From the IMG/VR virus record IMGVR_UViG_3300017917_003409, positions 1 through 45,549 of that record: a stretch of 45,549 nucleotides of DNA; one strand, given 5' to 3'. Shown here piece by piece: positions 24,297-31,188 of this stretch (position 1 is the first letter of the stretch; every line of letters starts with the position of its first letter). The notes under the pieces were generated by a model, which saw only the letters and a program-made list of their open reading frames with translations, was not told where the DNA came from and ran no database searches. The position numbers and the translations under genes were made by a program. This DNA comes from a virus.

Positions 24297-25411
24297 TCTA
24301 TAAATTTAGCTAGTTCAGGAAACACAGATGCAAAATCGGTATTCCTGTATTGATCATGTTGCTTTAGGTAATGTTTAAAGCTGTTCCAATGCTCACTGTC
24401 ATCGGTGTTTTCAACAATGCTTGCCCAGGTATTAACGTCTGTGTCTGTGCTGTTTTTTAAATGCTGCGAAATTATCTTTCTCACTGGCTCTGGCCAAACA
24501 CCCAGTCTCATGTGACTGGGGTTGTGAACGCGGCCTAGCCATGGTCTAGGCAGACCTTGATTATAGCACCATTGAACAAACTCATCAAGATAAAAGATAT
24601 TGTATGCACTGACTGTGTGGCTGATGCTGAGTCTAAAATTGGCATCTTTGACTGACTGGTATCGGGCAACATTGGTTTGCAGTGTGCTCCAGTCTGCAGG
24701 ATATCGTATATATTCGTATCTACTGCCAACACCATCAATACTGAGTTGCATATCAATTTCTCGAAAATGCTGCCAGCGATCCCACCAACTTTGGTCAGGG
24801 TATATTGTTGCATTGGTAGTGTAATGCAGTGTAATGTCTTTGGCCTGTCCGGTTGCAATGTAAAAATCCATCAAAGATTTTTGCTCGTCAACGCCGCTTA
24901 AGAACGGTTCGCCGCCGGGAATGTCTAGGTGTATTAGGTCTGGAACACAACTTGTAAATTGTTTAACAAAATCCTTGCGATAAAAATGCAGTGGACGATG
25001 TTCGATATTGTAAATTTCTTTGTATTCCTGATGCCATTTACTCGATGAATAGCTGTTGCATGTGATGCACTTTAGATTGCAAGTGTTTCCAAATGCAATA
25101 CTGGCAGTAAGGACTTTATCAGTCTGATGCTTATCGTAGTGAGAGTGCCAGCGTTGGCGATCTAAAATCCGTTTGCTTTCGACGCCGTTTTGCTCGTCAA
25201 TTTGGCATCGCTCGCAGCCGGCAGGCCACCGGTCCTGTTTTATTTCGGTTTTTAATTGCTCAAGAAAATTGCTTTGCAGATACTCGTCAACCCCGTCATC
25301 GAGTATATTGTAAATTTTGTCATAGTGTTTGAGCTGAAATTTACAGCATGGAGACAGTGTTCCGTTGGGGCTGATATCTACATTGGTCCAAGGGGAAAAA
25401 CAAAAAGGCAT
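24293..25411 (-). CDS. Radical SAM protein with N-terminal SPASM-like cysteines
   Basis: A 372-aa Fe-S enzyme. The radical SAM cluster motif is Cys111-x3-Cys115-x2-Cys118 (CNLKCITC), followed by LDIPGGEPFLSG. Before it lie CFSPW...CC and CERC cysteine pairs, the usual site for an auxiliary cluster. The start is ATG 25411, aligned with MSNFFCAAPW of the paralogue at 42867-44009; a longer TTG reading would pass through the promoter -10. The substrate is unknown. It overlaps uvsW by 4 bases. It would depend on Fe-S supply, which may relate to the phage iscU and iscA. Confidence 0.85.
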   Translation of the reverse strand: MPFCFSPWTNVDISPNGTLSPCCKFQLKHYDKIYNILDDGVDEYLQSNFLEQLKTEIKQDRWPAGCERCQIDEQNGVESKRILDRQRWHSHYDKHQTDKVLTASIAFGNTCNLKCITCNSYSSSKWHQEYKEIYNIEHRPLHFYRKDFVKQFTSCVPDLIHLDIPGGEPFLSGVDEQKSLMDFYIATGQAKDITLHYTTNATIYPDQSWWDRWQHFREIDMQLSIDGVGSRYEYIRYPADWSTLQTNVARYQSVKDANFRLSISHTVSAYNIFYLDEFVQWCYNQGLPRPWLGRVHNPSHMRLGVWPEPVRKIISQHLKNSTDTDVNTWASIVENTDDSEHWNSFKHYLKQHDQYRNTDFASVFPELAKFIE

Positions 25412-25420
25412 AGTATATTT

Positions 25421-25449
25421 AATATACACTGATGCCAAGCAAAAGTCAA
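25421..25449 (-). promoter_or_regulatory. Sigma70-type promoter of the radical SAM/uvsW unit
   Basis: Minus strand TTGACT, 17-base spacer, TATATT. The -35 shares bases with the T-tract of the upstream terminator (25453-25474). Predicted start is about 3 bases before the ATG at 25411, with no ribosome site. Confidence 0.75.
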
Positions 25450-25452
25450 AAA

Positions 25453-25474
25453 AGTAGGCACCGAAGTGCCTACT
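25453..25474 (-). terminator. Rho-independent terminator with UUCG loop
   Basis: On the minus strand a perfect 9-bp stem (AGTAGGCAC/GTGCCTACT) closes a TTCG tetraloop and is followed by TTTTTT. It ends the transcript from the AAA ATPase and the four small genes, and its T-tract runs straight into the next -35 box. Confidence 0.93.
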
Positions 25475-25480
25475 ATAAAG

Positions 25481-25514
25481 CCTAGGGCCGGAGCCAACCG
25501 TATGTTGCCCTAGG
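25481..25514 (-). other. Second stem-loop upstream of the terminator
   Basis: Perfect 8-bp inverted repeat CCTAGGGC/GCCCTAGG with an 18-base loop that can form a small inner CGG/CCG pairing. It lies between the 59-aa gene stop and the terminator. It is not a tRNA. It could be an RNA-stability or processing element; function unknown. Confidence 0.6.
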
Positions 25515-25519
25515 AAAAC

Positions 25520-25699
25520 TTAATCCATATTTACTGTGCGAACATCGAACCCTGTTTCAAAATAATGATTAGCTTCGTCGGTGTCATCTACACAAAACAA
25601 AAACACATCGCCATCCCAAATTTCGTACATATTGACCCTTAAAAAATTGCGTTGGCTGCTGCTGCCGCGTTCCATGCTGAGAAAAAAATGTTCATCCAT
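25520..25699 (-). CDS. Small acidic protein (59 aa)
   Basis: Minus-strand frame from ATG 25699 encodes 59 aa beginning MDEHFFLSMERG and ending FDVRTVNMD. The acidic second half (VFLFCVDDTDEANHYFETGF) looks like a folded domain. It overlaps the 50-aa gene in another frame by 61 bases; a shorter start at an internal ATG (about 25625) would avoid the overlap. It is the last gene before the terminator. Function unknown. Confidence 0.55.
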   Translation of the reverse strand: MDEHFFLSMERGSSSQRNFLRVNMYEIWDGDVFLFCVDDTDEANHYFETGFDVRTVNMD

Positions 25700-25791
25700 C
25701 CTAGACCATTGTGGCCATTTTCAAAATCTCGCTTGGCCCATTTTAGCATAAGCCACGACAGGAAGATGTTTAAAACGACCCAGACGCTCAT
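25639..25791 (-). CDS. Small membrane protein (50 aa)
   Basis: Frame from ATG 25791 (MSVWVVLNIFLSWLMLKWAK) has one hydrophobic helix at the N-terminus and a small-residue second hydrophobic stretch near the C-terminus (FFSAWNAAAAANAIF). The ATG overlaps the previous small ORF's stop (ATGA). Function unknown. Confidence 0.6.
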   Translation of the reverse strand: MSVWVVLNIFLSWLMLKWAKRDFENGHNGLGWMNIFFSAWNAAAAANAIF

Positions 25792-25928
25792 AGTATTGCA
25801 ACCAAAAATATAAAAAATGCCACAACTGGATGTCCAAACAACAAGGCCATCATAGCCAGCACAGTGCCAAAGAATGCTTTATCGGATCCCACTACGGTCT
25901 TTCCGAGCCATCCAAACCAATGGCGCAA
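25788..25928 (-). CDS. Small membrane protein (46 aa, TTG start)
   Basis: Frame opening with TTG at 25928 gives about 46 aa (RHWFGWLGKTVVGSDKAFFG then a long hydrophobic helix AMMALLFGHPVVAFFIFLVAIL). It overlaps the 57-aa gene by 50 bases and is coupled to the next gene (ATGA). The hydrophobic pattern and the coupled ends support it; the start is uncertain. Confidence 0.5.
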   Translation of the reverse strand: MRHWFGWLGKTVVGSDKAFFGTVLAMMALLFGHPVVAFFIFLVAIL

Positions 25929-26052
25929 AGATTACTGCCATGAACACTACCCAGGGCAATATCAATTTAACAAAGTCGGCACTGCCCAAAATCCACAGCA
26001 TGTAAAGAGAAAATGCTGTAAGAATGTAAATCAGATATGCAACAATGCTCAT
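25879..26052 (-). CDS. Small membrane protein (57 aa)
   Basis: Frame from ATG 26052, with AAAGGA upstream, encodes 57 aa with two hydrophobic helices (VAYLIYILTAFSLYMLWIL and LILPWVVFMAVIFAPLVW) and a basic tail (MARKDRSGIR). It follows the AAA ATPase gene by 58 bases in the same transcript. Small early phage membrane proteins of this kind often alter the host envelope or block superinfection, but nothing here proves that. Confidence 0.65.
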   Translation of the reverse strand: MSIVAYLIYILTAFSLYMLWILGSADFVKLILPWVVFMAVIFAPLVWMARKDRSGIR

Positions 26053-26110
26053 GTTATTCCTTTAACGAAACGGGACTTATTGGCACTGCCCGTTACGCAC
26101 ACGGCAGGGG

Positions 26111-27136
26111 TTATTCTGCAGGTTTCATACAAGTGGTTTCTGCCAGACGCTTCCACTTGGTTTCGCTCATCTTGCGCAGATCAGCAATCTTGATTGCCAT
26201 GCGCAGGCTAACTTCACGCAGACGATTCTTGTTGTCATCCATGAAGTCAATGATCTCGTTTTGCACAACTTCATCAAAATCATAGTCGGCAAACAACACG
26301 CCGTCTTTGGCGATCTGTTTGATACGCAGGATCTTGTCACGCATGGTGTCCAGCGTAAGGTCCAGATAGTGACAACGGCTCTGCAGAGCATCCAAGTGAT
26401 CACGCAGTTTCTGCGACTTCATCTTGTCAAACTTGAGGTTGGTGATGAAGATCACTGAGCCCTTGAACTCGAAGCTGTCGGGGATGCCTTCTTGACGCAG
26501 GATGCGACTGTCAGCAAGCCACGAAATCTTGCGCTTCTTGCCCGAGTCCAGCGCACCTTTCAGCAGGTTCAGTGCAACGTCATCTAGCAAGATGCTGTCA
26601 CAGTCGTCAAACACAATCACGCAGTTAGGGTCACTGTACTTGTACAGAGTTTGGTACAGGCCAATAGGCGTTGCCGAACCTTTGACAACCTCGGCGCGGA
26701 GACGCTTGCCGGCAATCTTGTCAAACATAGTGGCCTTGTCAATTTCTTGCTCAACACCAAAGCTCTTGCCAACACCAGGAGGGCCTGACACGATCATTGC
26801 ACGAATGTCGCCGGAGGTAGCGGCCTTGGTCATTTCGTGCAGGATTTCAAAGCGCTCGCGAATGCGCTCAATGGCTTGTTCGTCGGTTTCTTGCACGACT
26901 GCGGCCTTTTCAAAATGTACGGTGTTGTCTTGTGTCATGCCGCTAGTATACTCGATATCCGAAATATCTTCAACCCGCACACGGATCGTTTCCGGGCACT
27001 TAGGGAAGACGCCACCATTCTTAACAGTAACGTAGGCGCCCCTGGCTCCAGTTTGGAAACCAGACACTAGTTCAAACACAGTGTCAATGACAGGGATACC
27101 GCGGTAGTTACCGTTGATGATGCGAATAGTACTCAT
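26111..27136 (-). CDS. AAA+ ATPase
   Basis: A 341-aa ATPase. After an N-terminal beta-rich region (residues 1-75) come Walker A GPPGVGKS (118-125), Walker B CVIVFDDCD (172-180), a sensor-1-like FITNL and a helical lid. This type occurs in other large phages without a fixed role, and the closest relatives by eye are MoxR/ClpX-like or replication-type AAA+ proteins; it is not a clear gp44 clamp loader. It is the first gene after the near-consensus promoter at 27176-27204, so early expression is likely. A GGAG site precedes the ATG. Confidence 0.8.
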   Translation of the reverse strand: MSTIRIINGNYRGIPVIDTVFELVSGFQTGARGAYVTVKNGGVFPKCPETIRVRVEDISDIEYTSGMTQDNTVHFEKAAVVQETDEQAIERIRERFEILHEMTKAATSGDIRAMIVSGPPGVGKSFGVEQEIDKATMFDKIAGKRLRAEVVKGSATPIGLYQTLYKYSDPNCVIVFDDCDSILLDDVALNLLKGALDSGKKRKISWLADSRILRQEGIPDSFEFKGSVIFITNLKFDKMKSQKLRDHLDALQSRCHYLDLTLDTMRDKILRIKQIAKDGVLFADYDFDEVVQNEIIDFMDDNKNRLREVSLRMAIKIADLRKMSETKWKRLAETTCMKPAE

Positions 27137-27175
27137 GTTGGCTCCAGTGAGTGGTTGTTTTGTTACTGTTCTTGT

Positions 27176-27204
27176 ATTATAGCAGGTTGCGAATTATTGG
27201 TCAA
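27176..27204 (-). promoter_or_regulatory. Near-consensus early promoter of the AAA ATPase unit
   Basis: Minus strand TTGACC, 17-base spacer, TATAAT with an extended -10 (TGC before TATAAT). The -35 lies in the last codons of the 75-aa gene. The leader is about 33 bases with TGGAG. Confidence 0.9.
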
Positions 27205-27421
27205 CCTTGGTGTTTTGTTCAAATTTCAGTTGGCTTACACGGATCTGGTACACTAGGTTCATAAAGATGCCCAGCACCACAACACCGAGCCCAGCAATGA
27301 TAGCCTGCGGACCGTAGTTTTCCATTATATAGTCTAGCCCTGTGCTGACCAGCACCGCGACAACAATAAAACCCACAGTGCCCAAAAGCACTTCAACTCC
27401 AGCACGTAAACGAATGTTCAT
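27194..27421 (-). CDS. Small membrane protein (75 aa)
   Basis: A 75-aa protein with two hydrophobic helices (GFIVVAVLVSTGLDYIM and AIIAGLGVVVLGIFMNLVY) and a charged tail. It has its own strong promoter (27444-27472) and AAAGGA before the ATG. Its last codons form part of the next promoter's -35. No recognised family; an early envelope-directed role is a guess. Confidence 0.7.
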   Translation of the reverse strand: MNIRLRAGVEVLLGTVGFIVVAVLVSTGLDYIMENYGPQAIIAGLGVVVLGIFMNLVYQIRVSQLKFEQNTKVDQ

Positions 27422-27443
27422 ATGTTTTCCTTTCTATGCCATT

Positions 27444-27472
27444 ATTATAGCATTTGGCGAATTTTGAGTCAA
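27444..27472 (-). promoter_or_regulatory. Near-consensus early promoter of the 75-aa membrane protein
   Basis: Minus strand TTGACT, 17-base spacer, TATAAT with extended -10 (TGC). Spacer contains AAATTCG like the neighbouring promoters. Confidence 0.9.
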
Positions 27473-27477
27473 CCGGA

Positions 27478-27501
27478 AAAGTAATACTCAAGTATTACTT
27501 T
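27478..27501. repeat. 11-bp palindrome at the end of the 67-aa gene
   Basis: AAAGTAATACT, two-base loop, AGTATTACTTT; it contains the stop codon (27495-27497). It is AT-rich without a T-tract beyond, so more a binding site or weak terminator than a strong one. The half AGTATTACTTT recurs upstream of the promoter at 27726-27754. Confidence 0.7.
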
Positions 27502-27698
27502 GCCAGCGTTTGCAGAAACATGTTTTTGAGCTCTTCTACGTCCTCGTATTCCACGTAGAAGTCGGTAGTAGGATCGTAGTACTTTCCTGCCTTGGGATCG
27601 TAGTACAGCACCTGACCGTTGGGATAGAAAAAGGGACCCTCAAGACCCTTGCGGGGTTGGTACTTGGCATCACGCTCACGCAGAACTCGGTATCCCAT
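27495..27698 (-). CDS. Small acidic early protein (67 aa)
   Basis: Tyr- and acid-rich small protein (FFYPNGQVLYYDPKAGKYYDP, then EDVEELKNMFLQTLAK) of unknown function. The start chosen is ATG 27698, with a strong AAAGGAG site 6 bases upstream. An in-frame ATG at 27719 coincides with the predicted transcription start and could give a leaderless 74-aa form. It is driven by the promoter at 27726-27754. Confidence 0.7.
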   Translation of the reverse strand: MGYRVLRERDAKYQPRKGLEGPFFYPNGQVLYYDPKAGKYYDPTTDFYVEYEDVEELKNMFLQTLAK

Positions 27699-27725
27699 TG
27701 CTGGCTCCTTTGTTGACATGTTCTA

Positions 27726-27754
27726 ATTATAGCTGATCAGGAATTTCGGGTCAA
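27726..27754 (-). promoter_or_regulatory. Near-consensus early promoter of the 67-aa gene
   Basis: Minus strand TTGACC, 17-base spacer, TATAAT. The TGA stop of the upstream 92-aa gene lies in the spacer. Confidence 0.88.
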
Positions 27755-28015
27755 GTCAGCAGAAAGTAATACTAAAGTAAGATCAGTTTCCCTGCGGAAT
27801 GTGATCCAGTAAGTTTTGCGGTCTGAATGCCCGTTTGCGGCACCAAAGTAACTGCACCAGTCTGCTTGGCGATTCCAGCCTGAACCACCCAGCCGCTGTT
27901 TAACAAGATGCTCCATGGTCGCGGCTTTTTCAGTGTAACTGGGGAAGCGCAGGGCAACAGTGTGTCCGTTCTCACGGAACTGCCGGAATCTGCGGTTTAA
28001 CTTAACTACTTTCAT
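27737..28015 (-). CDS. Small basic early protein (92 aa)
   Basis: A basic N-terminus (KVVKLNRRFRQFRENGH) and a compact domain with WCSYFGAANGHSDRKTYWITFRRE. Function unknown. The ATG at 28015 falls exactly on the predicted +1 of the promoter at 28022-28050, six bases after TATAAT, and no ribosome site exists; a leaderless mRNA is the simplest reading. The next in-frame Met is at residue 34. Confidence 0.65.
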   Translation of the reverse strand: MKVVKLNRRFRQFRENGHTVALRFPSYTEKAATMEHLVKQRLGGSGWNRQADWCSYFGAANGHSDRKTYWITFRRETDLTLVLLSADLTRNS

Positions 28016-28021
28016 TGCCCA

Positions 28022-28050
28022 ATTATAGCAGATCGGGAATTATTGGTCAA
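28022..28050 (-). promoter_or_regulatory. Near-consensus early promoter of the 92-aa gene
   Basis: Minus strand TTGACC, 17-base spacer, TATAAT with extended -10 (TGC). The TGA stop of the glycosyltransferase (28047-28049) is inside the -35 TTGACC. Confidence 0.9.
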
Positions 28051-28784
28051 CGCCACAGGTCTGTGATCACAGGGTCATGCACTTGATGTGGTTTTGGTGT
28101 GCCGTGAAATACTACTACGCTGGTATTTGGTTGTATGCGTACACCGGTGCCAGGGGTGCGATGTGTTCTGCGTTTAAAGTCGTAACCGCCGTCTACACAT
28201 TGCCAGCGATAACTTTCAAAATATCGATCTTCAAAAAAACGCCTGCGGCTCATGGGTATTGCATCTGTGATATAATCTTGATCTCCGGGCCAGCAATTGA
28301 ATACTGTACTGAGATTTTCTTTTTGAAATTTATACCATACATCTGCAAATGCAGGCACATTCCACCACATCGCACTGGAATTCAACAAGTGATTGTTGTC
28401 TCGCTGCAGGTATCTAAAATCTCTTATTGCCCAAAACATGTTGGGATCAAGGTCTCTGACCCAGTCTAATTCTCTTGCAATTACTACATCCAAATCAAAG
28501 TATAGTAAATTGCCTTGATGATGTTCGGGATTGAACAACTGCATTTTATACCACCAACTCTTTCTAGGAGCACTGGACTCCCACAGTGTTAGCGCATGTT
28601 TGATCATGTGACATGGAACTTCTCTACTGGGCTCAGTGTACACATGAAAGCGTATGCCGCCGTTGAACACACGCATCAACATGTTGTACAAACGGTCTAC
28701 GTAGTCCCAGCTATAGCCTGTGCCATGTATCACACATGCACAGTCAATTACGCCTGTAATGCGGGCAAAATTCTTTTGAGCCAT
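28047..28784 (-). CDS. GT-A fold glycosyltransferase-like protein (245 aa)
   Basis: The N-terminus (GVIDCACVIHGTGYSWDYVDRLYNML) and the metal-binding Asp97-x-Asp99 (LLYFDLDVVI) are those of GT-A glycosyltransferases such as the GT8-like group. Later residues WNVPAFADVW and CWPGDQDYITDA fit the acceptor side, and the C-terminus ends in a His-rich loop (VVVFHGTPKPHQVHDP). It overlaps the upstream gene by 37 bases in another frame. Sugar donor and acceptor are unknown; a role in a surface glycan is inferred from its neighbours. Confidence 0.82.
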   Translation of the reverse strand: MAQKNFARITGVIDCACVIHGTGYSWDYVDRLYNMLMRVFNGGIRFHVYTEPSREVPCHMIKHALTLWESSAPRKSWWYKMQLFNPEHHQGNLLYFDLDVVIARELDWVRDLDPNMFWAIRDFRYLQRDNNHLLNSSAMWWNVPAFADVWYKFQKENLSTVFNCWPGDQDYITDAIPMSRRRFFEDRYFESYRWQCVDGGYDFKRRTHRTPGTGVRIQPNTSVVVFHGTPKPHQVHDPVITDLWR

Positions 28785-29587
28785 AATCCTTGTTTTATTT
28801 CGTCTAATGTATATTCAGTGTGACAGATCTGCGTAAGCCAAAGGTCTCGATCCACAGTATATCTTTGTTCAATGTCTGAGTACTGTATGCTCACAGGGTG
28901 TGCAAGACTGCTGCTGTCAACTATACATCTGGTTCCTGCTATGGCCGCTTGAACCCCAGGTCCTGAATTATAATTCACTACGGCATGACAATCAAAATTT
29001 AAATCGTAACTGTCGTATGTGCCAGTGATCTTTTGTGGCCATTGAAAATCAATGCCGGGTATTGCTGCCAATTTGGACCTGGGATGAGGCCTTACTACCA
29101 CAGGTCTATCTGTGTATTGCTTTAAAGATTGAACAACATCCTTGATCCACTGTTGCATGTTTATGTTTTGCACTTGCAAACTCCGACCATGCTGTGCCGC
29201 AACAACAATGTAAGGTTGTGTTGGTTCTAATTTTTTCAACACGATTCCTAGTTTGGCAGGCCTATCCCAATCCAAGTTGTCTGTGTGCCCGTAGTACCCA
29301 TTTGCTGTGATATTGTTGACTGCAATCTTCCATGTTGATCCTCTATGCAAGCAACCAATTTCAATAATGATCACAGGTTTGTTTTGCGACCTATAGTGCT
29401 CGTACACTGCTCTATTGGCTTGCATGCGTCCTGCCCACAACACTGACCAAATTACAGCGGCATCAGCATGCATTGAGTTTTCAACTGTGGCAATGCCATT
29501 TTCTTTGATACAATCCAATACAGCACTCAGAACAGGTCCACTGTTCAACGCAGATTGCAAAGGAAAATAGGCTAAGTTTTTGATCAT
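28748..29587 (-). CDS. Capsule-synthesis-like glycosyltransferase, paralogue A (279 aa)
   Basis: Start at ATG 29587, nine bases from the divergent gene at 29597; a longer reading would run antisense through that gene and is rejected. The core WIKDVVQSLKQYTDRPVVVRPHPR and VVNYNSGPGVQAAIAGTRCIVD corresponds to the C-terminal part of KpsS/KpsC-type capsule proteins (R-P-H-P then a ySS/NSG segment). It shares this block with three more proteins in the cluster. Transferase activity and donor are inference. Confidence 0.72.
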   Translation of the reverse strand: MIKNLAYFPLQSALNSGPVLSAVLDCIKENGIATVENSMHADAAVIWSVLWAGRMQANRAVYEHYRSQNKPVIIIEIGCLHRGSTWKIAVNNITANGYYGHTDNLDWDRPAKLGIVLKKLEPTQPYIVVAAQHGRSLQVQNINMQQWIKDVVQSLKQYTDRPVVVRPHPRSKLAAIPGIDFQWPQKITGTYDSYDLNFDCHAVVNYNSGPGVQAAIAGTRCIVDSSSLAHPVSIQYSDIEQRYTVDRDLWLTQICHTEYTLDEIKQGLWLKRILPALQA

Positions 29588-29596
29588 AAGTACGGT

Positions 29597-30379
29597 ATGA
29601 AATACTGTGTAGTTACCACGTTTAACGCCGACGGCTATAATCGTTACGGCAGTAAAATGATTGACACGTTTTTGGCAACTTGGCCGCAGGAAGTTGCTTT
29701 GTGGGTGTATTCTGAAGATTGTGTAGTAACACAGCAAGCACCAAATTTGCACGTTTTTGATCTTCATCAAGCCAGTCCGGAACTGGTGGCATTTAAAAAC
29801 AAATGGAGGGATGTGCCCAAGGCCAATGGCAATCCGTTTCCCGGAGCAGAACGCAAAGCATTTAAATGGCAAGCGGTTCGTTTTAGTCACAAAGTGTATG
29901 CAATATTTGACGCTGCTCGTCGATGCAACAAAGATTGGCTAATATGGATGGATGCTGACATGGTTTGTCATTCTGCTATTGATTGTCAACAGCTTGAAAA
30001 GTTCTTTCCAGCAGACAAAGAAATTTGTTATGCAGGAAGAAAAAACAAGTTTACAGAATGCGGCCTCTATGGATTGAAATTAACTTCCAACAGCATTCAG
30101 AAATTTTTGCAAGAATTTCAACGCATGTACGACGATGCCGAAAACGGTATTTTCACACTAGGCGAGTGGCACGACAGTTTTGTGTTTGATGCAGTACGTA
30201 AAAAATTTGTGCTAAACGAATTAAACTGGAGCCTGGGACTGATCACTGGCGAAGGACACCCGCTGATCAATTGTGATTGGGGCGCATACATAGATCATCT
30301 CAAAGGCAGTCGTAAACAATCTGGAAAAAGCCTGACAGGTGATTTAATTGCGCCACGTACTGAAGCTTATTGGCAATGA
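29597..30379 (+). CDS. GT-A fold glycosyltransferase-like protein (260 aa)
   Basis: First gene of the three-gene plus-strand block. The nucleotide-sugar metal motif is Asp119-Ala-Asp121 (WLIWMDADMV), preceded by KAFKWQAVRFSHKVYAIFDA and followed by an acceptor half with GEWHDSFVFDAV. It ends in LINCDWGAYIDHLKGSRK, a tail I recall from phage glycosyltransferases. The ATG lacks a clear ribosome site. The next gene starts inside the stop (ATGA). Confidence 0.82.
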   Translation: MKYCVVTTFNADGYNRYGSKMIDTFLATWPQEVALWVYSEDCVVTQQAPNLHVFDLHQASPELVAFKNKWRDVPKANGNPFPGAERKAFKWQAVRFSHKVYAIFDAARRCNKDWLIWMDADMVCHSAIDCQQLEKFFPADKEICYAGRKNKFTECGLYGLKLTSNSIQKFLQEFQRMYDDAENGIFTLGEWHDSFVFDAVRKKFVLNELNWSLGLITGEGHPLINCDWGAYIDHLKGSRKQSGKSLTGDLIAPRTEAYWQ

Positions 30380-31188
30380 GTAACTGGATCTATCTCAGCA
30401 AAAAAGGGCAGGACGAATACATGCAGATGCTGGCATCAGGTGCTGGCGCCAATGTTACTGTGCTTGAAACATGGGACTACGACAGCAGCAAAAATCCAGT
30501 GGTGCTTAGAGGTATCATGAAACAAAAGATAATTCGTCGTTGTTGGGAAGATTCTAGAGATTTTTATTACATGGATTCGGGATATTTTGGTAATCGCCCG
30601 AGCATGCAAAATCCCAACGGCTGGAAGTTTTGGCATCGCATTGTACCAAACAATTTGCAACACGGAAATATTGTGCAACGTCCCGACGATCGCTGGCGCA
30701 GGCACAATATCAAACTGATACCTCGCCGCAGTGGTAGAAAAATCTTGATTGCAGCGCCTGACGAAAAGCCGTGCATATTTTATGGCATAACTCTGCAACA
30801 GTGGTTAGACAACACTGTTGCTGAAATCAAAAAGCACACAGACCGTCCCATTGAAATTAGACAAAGACCCGCTAGTAGAACAGATAGAAAAACACAATCT
30901 GCAGCAAATTGGTTAGACGATGTTCACGCACTGGTAACTTTCAACAGTGTTGCAGCCACCGAATCTATTATGTGTGGGGTTCCTGTGTTTGTGACCGCGC
31001 CTTGTAATGCAGCGATGCCTGTTAGCAACAAAGATTTAACTATGATTGAACAGCCCTGGTTTGCAGATCAGGACCAGGTATATGCCTGGGCGTGTCATTT
31101 GGCGTATGGGCAGTTTCATACTGAAGAACTAGGCAACGGAGTTGCACAACGTATATTAGAAGAGACCAAGGAGATATCAAATGCGTGA
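30376..31188 (+). CDS. Capsule-synthesis-like glycosyltransferase, paralogue B (270 aa)
   Basis: Start at ATG 30376, overlapping the previous stop by 4 bases; a TTG two codons upstream is less likely. The pattern DFYYMDSGYFGN, KILIAAPDEKPC, WLDNTVAEIKKHTDRPIEIRQRP and VTFNSVAATESIMCGVPVF is nearly that of the protein at 32730-33674, so the two are clear paralogues. The block is that of capsule glycosyltransferases of the KpsS/KpsC type, but no enzyme activity can be assigned. Confidence 0.72.
   Translation: MSNWIYLSKKGQDEYMQMLASGAGANVTVLETWDYDSSKNPVVLRGIMKQKIIRRCWEDSRDFYYMDSGYFGNRPSMQNPNGWKFWHRIVPNNLQHGNIVQRPDDRWRRHNIKLIPRRSGRKILIAAPDEKPCIFYGITLQQWLDNTVAEIKKHTDRPIEIRQRPASRTDRKTQSAANWLDDVHALVTFNSVAATESIMCGVPVFVTAPCNAAMPVSNKDLTMIEQPWFADQDQVYAWACHLAYGQFHTEELGNGVAQRILEETKEISNA

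Noticed and set aside
25481-25514. Possible tRNA or tRNA-like RNA
   Set aside because: Only one stem with an 18-base loop; no T-loop, anticodon arm or CCA-type acceptor.
26111-27136. AAA ATPase as gp44 clamp loader
   Set aside because: The N-terminal domain and lid do not show the clamp-loader pattern (no SRC motif seen); left as a general AAA+ protein.
27478-27501. AT-rich palindrome as a strong terminator
   Set aside because: No GC-rich stem or T-tract on the minus strand; recorded as a repeat only.
29588-29890. N-terminal extension of the 28748 gene through the start of the plus-strand glycosyltransferase
   Set aside because: It would run antisense over a well-supported gene, and the extension lacks family similarity; ATG 29587 gives the expected protein.
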